Shown here piece by piece: positions 61,101 to 64,000 of a stretch of DNA of 64,000 nt; position 1 is the stretch's first letter; every line of letters starts with the position of its first letter. The DNA lies in assembly GCA_045661345.1 (NCBI GenBank), contig JAZRFM010000036.1, positions 124,001 through 188,000 of the forward strand. The letters are read 5' to 3'. The notes under the pieces are model-generated. The model saw nothing but the letters and a program-made list of their open reading frames with translations. It was not told the DNA's origin and made no database searches. Position numbers and translations under genes: made by a program. Source of the stretch: RUG12461 sp045661345 (GTDB taxonomy: Bacteria; Bacillota; Clostridia; Lachnospirales; Lachnospiraceae).

Positions 61101-63590
61101 TTTCTCATACTTCACCTGCTTGTACCGCGCATGATAAGCCTGCGCATTGAGAAGTCTGATATCCTCATCTCCTTCAAAAAGGAGTCCGTTTCGGATCATC
61201 ATGGCATCCATGAGGGAGATCATCTCCCGGTAGCGCCGGATGTCGGGAGAATCCGGTACGTTCTTTTCCTTCTCCTCCAGTTTCTTTTGCAATTTCTCTT
61301 TGTATGTCCGAAAGACCCGGGGATCTTGAAAAGTGCCGTTTTGCCCTTCCATATCCGGAACCTGGGGCAAATACCGGTAGGCCTCGGTTTGGACCCCGGT
61401 GTAGGTGCCTTCCCACTTCTTTCCGTAGTCCTTGAAGAGTTTATACTTCGTTTCGAGATCCAGCAAACGCTCTTCTGTTTCCTCTGCCGTATTGTTGCTC
61501 TCTTCGCAGACCTGCCTCAGATGCGCCTTTGCCTTCTCCAGATCCATTCCGGCAATGGATGCGATCTCCTTCATATGTCTGAAGTTTTCCTCATCCGTCA
61601 AATCATGGGCGCCCTGGTGACGGTGACCATCCTTATCCGTATAGCCATCATAGTTGTATTTTTCCAGATCTTCCGGTTTCAGGGCAAGAATCTGGTAAGT
61701 CTCCAGCTTGTGATTTTTGTAGTTCTTTTCGAGTTCTGCCAGCTTCTCGGTATGAAGCCTCATCTCCTCACCTCTCGCCCTGCTGACAGCGTCCTTCATG
61801 ACCGCCCTGAATTGAAAGACTCCGCCGGATATTTCTGTAAATTCCTTTGCATAGAAGCGGCAGTCCTCCAGGTGCATCAGGAAAGAAAGCTTTTCGGCCT
61901 TTAAGACTTTTTGAATGATTTCCGCATTTCCTTCCTTCATGGGGGGAATCATCATATCATCCTCCGAAAAACGGATGCCGGTCACATAATTCAGGGTGCA
62001 CTCATATTGGGCCGCCTGCACCTCCAGCAGTGACCAGTCATGCTGTAGATGCTGTATTTCCTGCTCCGCATACGCAACAAACGCGCTTTGCCTGCGGTCC
62101 ATCCCAAGCCTTTTCCCCTCTGCTTTTGTCTGGGCGACAGCCTTTTCGAGCGCCGTCTTTCTGGCTTTGATGGTGTCTATGGTGATCATGGTTTTGGAAA
62201 GCTGTCCAAACAGCTTTTCCATATCCCTGCCGATGAGGTCGTAGGCACCTGAGCGGTCACGGATCTTATCCTGCATGGCAAGAAGGCGTCTTTCACTTGC
62301 TCCGGAAGTGTCATATTGCAGCACAACGGCATAATCGGGAAGCGCTTTCTCATTTTCTCTTCTGTCCTGCGCCTCATTCTTCTGCCTGTTCAGCTCCTGA
62401 ACCACCTTTTTATTATTCAGCCCGATCCTCGTCTGCTCCGCCATATCTGCCTGGCGGAGCTTCGACAGCGTCTCCTTCATGAGGCTTTCATTCCGGGCAG
62501 AGCGATCCTCCGTCGCATTCTCTGTCAGAACCGTTTTTCCGCGCTTTTTTCCGAGATGCTTACACGCCTGATGCTTCTCCAGAAAATCCCGGATCAAAGG
62601 CCCCGTGTAATTCAATGTGTTGCCCAGCATGATGCGGTCCTCTTCCGGGAGTCTCTCCAGATACCCGGGATTCGTTGCGATCAGCACGCGAAAGGCTTTT
62701 GTCATGTCCACAAATCTCCAAAGCTTTACCGCATTGTCCGCAAGATACCCGTCCCCCAGCATCTCCGGCGTGATTTTGAAGCTTTGGATCTTCCATCTCA
62801 ATTCATTAAGAAGGGCTGTACGAGCCTTGGAGTTTGGTTCACTGGTGGTATACTGCCGGAGCAGTCTTTTGTTGTAGGCGTTCACATCCCTTTTTTCCTC
62901 CGCAGTCTCATTTCCAAGAGCGCCCACGGTTCTTTTCCAGAAAAGCCAGGAGGTTTTCTGCATGCCGAAAAAAGCTGTCAGACCTTTCTCTATCTCCTCC
63001 GATCTGGAATAATGATCCGGTACCTTGTCTAACTTCTGCCTGCTTACGATCTCCTCATAGCCGTCAATCTTTACATCTAAAGTAAGCTCCCCGGCCTGCA
63101 GCGCAGTCTTGTTCACCTTGATGATACCCCTGCTGGTATAGGCCTCTTTTTCAGCTTGATACCCGTTGATCTGGGAATTCCGGAGCTCCTCAAATTCCTG
63201 CATGGCCTTTTGTTCCCGGATAGAATTGACCGAGATCTGATTGCCGTATTTTCTTCTGGCCTTTTTCAGCGTACTCTCCTCATAAGCACGGCTCCACCAC
63301 CAGCTTTTTGCCACAGGGATGGTCTGCTTCAGGTCTTTTTTTACGGTGGGCGCTACCTGTGTGACGCCATAAAGACTCGATAGTTTTTCCGTAAATGCCT
63401 TGTTGATGGCCTCCATCATGCTCCTGGATGTGGCGCGGTATTCTTCCTGGTTCTTTTCATCCTGCGTCCATGCCTGCAGCTGATCCTTTTGCAGCTTCAG
63501 GGATCGGTCCACCACCATGTAGCGTTCCTCTGTCTGTTTTCCGGTCAGTTCCTCTTTCTGTTTCTGATTATTCGCGTATAATTCATCCAT
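58128..63590 (-). CDS. Very large helical protein of unknown function (1820 aa)
   Basis: No domain was recognised across the 1820 residues. The protein is charged (Lys/Glu/Gln-rich), largely helical with several coiled-coil-like stretches (for example EKLAELEKNYKNHKLETYQ, RNAKKEARKTGANQ), and has no signal peptide, membrane helix, LPXTG or repeat array. A histidine cluster DGHRHQGAHDL lies near residue 680. GAGGG precedes the ATG. It starts 40 bases after another gene in the same direction, so both may form an operon. The GC content and codon use match the core genome rather than the AT-rich islands. A cytoplasmic scaffold or a contact-dependent effector are possible but unsupported guesses. 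Confidence 0.75.
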   Translation of the reverse strand: MDELYANNQKQKEELTGKQTEERYMVVDRSLKLQKDQLQAWTQDEKNQEEYRATSRSMMEAINKAFTEKLSSLYGVTQVAPTVKKDLKQTIPVAKSWWWSRAYEESTLKKARRKYGNQISVNSIREQKAMQEFEELRNSQINGYQAEKEAYTSRGIIKVNKTALQAGELTLDVKIDGYEEIVSRQKLDKVPDHYSRSEEIEKGLTAFFGMQKTSWLFWKRTVGALGNETAEEKRDVNAYNKRLLRQYTTSEPNSKARTALLNELRWKIQSFKITPEMLGDGYLADNAVKLWRFVDMTKAFRVLIATNPGYLERLPEEDRIMLGNTLNYTGPLIRDFLEKHQACKHLGKKRGKTVLTENATEDRSARNESLMKETLSKLRQADMAEQTRIGLNNKKVVQELNRQKNEAQDRRENEKALPDYAVVLQYDTSGASERRLLAMQDKIRDRSGAYDLIGRDMEKLFGQLSKTMITIDTIKARKTALEKAVAQTKAEGKRLGMDRRQSAFVAYAEQEIQHLQHDWSLLEVQAAQYECTLNYVTGIRFSEDDMMIPPMKEGNAEIIQKVLKAEKLSFLMHLEDCRFYAKEFTEISGGVFQFRAVMKDAVSRARGEEMRLHTEKLAELEKNYKNHKLETYQILALKPEDLEKYNYDGYTDKDGHRHQGAHDLTDEENFRHMKEIASIAGMDLEKAKAHLRQVCEESNNTAEETEERLLDLETKYKLFKDYGKKWEGTYTGVQTEAYRYLPQVPDMEGQNGTFQDPRVFRTYKEKLQKKLEEKEKNVPDSPDIRRYREMISLMDAMMIRNGLLFEGDEDIRLLNAQAYHARYKQVKYEKRLNKALKTFVKLEDATDRKKLLMRADDALFFEDQYAELQKHYGRGLNRNLLQEMLDNSLKNVEDEEEKAEVTRTFYANMGVTLLEFRQKLTPEFFTRDYIRNHFDDFAKTILTIRDFGRMISSQKAFDQMMDGLSGKNRDEVGQAADVMLQLSGQLQHLLFSVFSANSVNYETGTIYHRHNLIQMELQLMPENELAKQYQETAKTLQDKRNAKKEARKTGANQTDTLDQINEELTLANKGMKIINQAKEFTDDLAEDFLDHNLTMQLKKFRDLDTLLGSDSKKMLFDAKSPTEELYRFLYTDKDSKDLSFAGDKESWENALKKAENKTGILFGLFTGGLTEEARNVAKEMQKDPKKIEDYLQWKVRQDSRRYMNERSKMLGVKESQADTNVALEIMDSMEETHSAVHNSVNLKMRLTLFPELEQKGIDPEQFMHLLRIVHRNTSGMAERMVDITNQSDNMNKTTLYMDPKSKGDFILQVSTDVMELDITENMLTEEYLKKPGNFRYMYFMVQKLKAYEQLYQNDREAVQAALGKHKELLKKVNERFGTFYGNLSDQVYQLVMNFAAKYGVDQNGARTFGLSGEEYENLTEEKKTKEFAKQSRTNMAKADEQFRENTAEIQKIYARQRTAVAAVSAIQKYRPFEVEHWLRKKPEITKDAFRTAGFTQQVKDNQMVLSGMENAITLQEKETEQRKPAKKKVKKLDNRFSMGDIAYLLPEQAYREKLQKDRESGNRNKEMLDLVDLFSGNAVRQMNYLLAENHLEEFLKVFRKNQNISASSGQDLSSEDYLAKNFSEELYLDAKKMAVCALLPTIIPDLFKDGFVETAQDRENQAPESEEYLTLTETIENLQEQSQSITKDTRNRIQNQQITQEDQQKAEVDMVMLGRRITFAEQDRERLLPKLRTEEQKSSVKAQLKELKKYIGSAAQREFYKNFADNLQRYARLCGVNTESPENSLGSFLSGMSRERIDMSLDSMKSGAADRRNALNGTMS

Positions 63591-63630
63591 TTTGCATCCC
63601 TCTTTTGCTCACTGAATCCACAACGACTGC

Positions 63631-64000
63631 CTATCTGATAAATCTTCTTGATACCATTTCCGGATGATGGCAGCACCGTCCGATAAAGCTGCCGATGGAA
63701 TCACCCGTCACATACACATACACTTCCGTGTCCCCGGGATACTGTTGTTTTGCATTTCGAAACACGGTTGAAAGGATCCCGCCCATGCGTTCCCCGGAGG
63801 CACTAACCTCCGGTATGGTAAGAAGCAGTACTTTTTCGGATATTTTTTCCAGAATCCCCTCGTCGATGTGAACCTCCTCGCTCTCCGCGATTGCCGCATC
63901 ATCCAGATCCCCCAGAGAAATCCTGACCACGGGACATAGCGGCGCAACCTCTTCAAACCCGAGATGGGTCAGGAATCCCTCCAGTTCGGCATGTTCTTCT
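63631..64000 (-). CDS. C-terminal part of an unrecognised protein, runs off the window
   Basis: The last 122 or so residues are visible: from EEHAELEGFLTHLGFEEVAP through RISLGDLDDAAIAESEEVHI and EKVLLLTIPEVSASGERMGG to the end PEMVSRRFIR. The part looks like an alpha-beta domain with the strands KVLLLTIPEV and TEVYVYVTGDSIGSFIGRCC. No family was recognised. It ends 40 bases before the 1820-residue gene and probably shares its transcript. Confidence 0.6.
   Translation of the reverse strand, partial: EEHAELEGFLTHLGFEEVAPLCPVVRISLGDLDDAAIAESEEVHIDEGILEKISEKVLLLTIPEVSASGERMGGILSTVFRNAKQQYPGDTEVYVYVTGDSIGSFIGRCCHHPEMVSRRFIR

Noticed and set aside
1..64000. CRISPR array, rRNA operon, tmRNA, RNase P RNA or SRP RNA
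   Set aside because: No regularly spaced direct repeats and no recognisable conserved RNA cores were found; only two tRNAs are supported.

Overview
The window looks like a chromosomal contig from an anaerobic, low-to-mid GC clostridium, most probably a Lachnospiraceae-type gut or rumen bacterium. The reasons are strong GGAGG ribosome binding sites, frequent GTG/TTG starts, an energy-converting Ech hydrogenase with Hyp maturases, a crotonase, a cobalamin methionine synthase without the reactivation domain, and c-di-GMP proteins. No rRNA and no CRISPR array were seen. The species call is inference.

Layout. Positions 1-8.2 kb hold the first codons of gapA, a histidinol-phosphatase/rRNA methyltransferase pair, a metal-exporting P-type ATPase with its separate metal-binding protein, a DUF3298-type lipoprotein and recJ. 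Positions 8.3-10.3 kb hold a flavin reductase-like gene and an HD-GYP protein that may be translated from a leaderless mRNA. Positions 10.3-20.8 kb form an AT-rich accessory island. It contains integrase, IS1634 and nitroreductase remnants, an uncharacterised locus (a beta-CASP RNase J-like nuclease, two PD-(D/E)XK-like proteins, an acidic small protein, a divergent winged-helix regulator, and a second operon with a DUF5063 protein), and loose genes (radical SAM, TetR, GNAT, flavodoxin-fold oxidoreductase). A 19-base motif shared by two promoters suggests the two halves of the uncharacterised locus are co-regulated.

Positions 20.8-27.4 kb return to core metabolism: transaldolase-like aldolase, proC, crotonase, acetolactate synthase large and small subunits, dihydrofolate reductase and thymidylate synthase. 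A 642-bp GC-rich, multiply palindromic non-coding element follows (27421-28062). Positions 28-41 kb are an energy-conservation block on the minus strand: a hybrid sensor kinase, a double-receiver protein, the six-subunit Ech hydrogenase (echA-F) and hypF-hypC-hypD. The Ech complex should couple ferredoxin-dependent proton reduction to ion translocation, with the Hyp proteins building its NiFe centre. The kinase and receiver just upstream are candidate regulators.

Positions 41-46.4 kb hold tRNA-Val, tRNA-Met, an HtrA protease, a Cof-type phosphatase and metH. A 28-base copy of the tRNA-Met 3' end at 46415-46442 marks the edge of a small AT-rich insert (46.4-49.05 kb) with a frameshifted zinc-ribbon gene and a toxin-antitoxin pair. 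Positions 49.1-53.2 kb are aspS, hisS and a degenerate GGDEF gene. Positions 53.3-58.1 kb hold an amino-acid-type ABC transporter and a MATE transporter. Both the ABC ATPase and the MATE protein carry a C-terminal RsbW/GHKL-like domain. Positions 58.1-64 kb hold an 1820-residue protein of unknown function and the end of a further unknown gene.

The most unusual non-coding signal is a 127-bp element present twice (202-328 and 29341-29467) and in part at 8275-8301. Both full copies fold into the same gap-free four-way cloverleaf, with compensatory base changes in three stems. Together with the nuclease island and the transporter-kinase fusions, this is what most deserves a second look.
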